Assembly (NCBI GenBank): GCA_002425405.1
Contig: DIME01000090.1
Location: 1-6,396 of the forward strand
DNA from: Candidatus Accumulibacter vicinus
GTDB lineage: Bacteria; Pseudomonadota; Gammaproteobacteria; Burkholderiales; Rhodocyclaceae
DNA length: 6,396 nucleotides
Direction: 5' to 3'
Below the pieces are notes generated by a model. That model had not been told where the DNA came from, did no database searches, and saw only the letters and a list, made by a program, of their open reading frames with translations. Positions 6,240 through 6,396 of this stretch are shown here, piece by piece. Each line of letters opens with the position of its first letter. Within the stretch, counting starts at the first letter, position 1. Made by a program: the position numbers and the translations under genes.

Positions 6240-6396
6240 CTTTTCGAGACCAGAGCGAAGAGCCACCTGTTCGCCGTTGGTCTTGTCAGCGCGTCCGCCT
6301 ATCCTGGTCCCGGCGCAAGCAGCCCATTCAGCCTGGGCGATCTGTGGGGATGATGCGTTGCGGACGGCTTGGGCAAAGTTAATGTGAAAGTCGCGT

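Larger units (their letters stand above)
6160..6396. other. Intergenic region without a convincing gene
   Basis: Past the exosortase stop, base composition falls in G+C between about 6170 and 6245. The stretch holds a promoter-like element (6210-6239) and short direct repeats. No terminator hairpin with a T-run was found. A minus-strand frame of 55 codons is open from the window edge (6395) to a TGA at 6228-6230, but it lacks the strong third-position G/C of the real genes. No RNA gene was recognised. Confidence 0.5.

Noticed and set aside
4965..6353. Plus-strand open frame of 462 codons
   Set aside because: Out-of-frame shadow of the exosortase, Arg/Pro-rich, no motif.

Overview
This GC-rich window (roughly two thirds G+C, strong G/C bias at third codon positions) holds four convincing genes and the 3' end of a fifth. 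A dedicated exosortase/PEP-CTERM pair, a TMEM165/GDT1-family transporter and a likely diversity-generating retroelement together suggest a Gram-negative, exopolysaccharide- or floc-forming proteobacterium, most likely a betaproteobacterium. That placement is inference from gene content and style, not from a marker gene.

Left part (1-1600): the window opens inside a reverse transcriptase gene on the + strand with a YMDD catalytic box. It converges on a minus-strand gene for a membrane-anchored protein with a formylglycine-generating-enzyme (FGE)/C-type-lectin-fold domain. The last ~35 codons of that gene look like the variable repeat of a diversity-generating retroelement (DGR): an RGGS...LRSANR...GFR frame carrying clusters of NNC codons. 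RT plus an FGE-type target ending this way is the classical DGR pairing. The template repeat is not in the window and should lie to the left. Between the two genes are an A-rich stretch with short repeats, a small hairpin and a bidirectional terminator. The target gene has a recognisable promoter and ribosome binding site.

Right part (1660-6160): three genes on the + strand form a probable operon: a GDT1/UPF0016-family cation (probably Mn2+) transporter; 14 bases later an 807-residue integral membrane protein with VIT and vWA-like domains and a C-terminal PEP-CTERM sorting tail; and, overlapping its stop by one base, an exosortase with an EpsI-like C-terminal domain. The simplest reading is a one-substrate sorting system: the exosortase processes the PEP-CTERM tail of its immediate neighbour. 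The role of the transporter is unknown; cation supply or removal for metal-binding VIT/vWA domains is a speculative link.

Right edge (6160-6396): no convincing gene. It has a more AT-rich stretch with a good sigma-70-like promoter reading rightward, preceded by short direct repeats, and a short open minus-strand frame running off the window.
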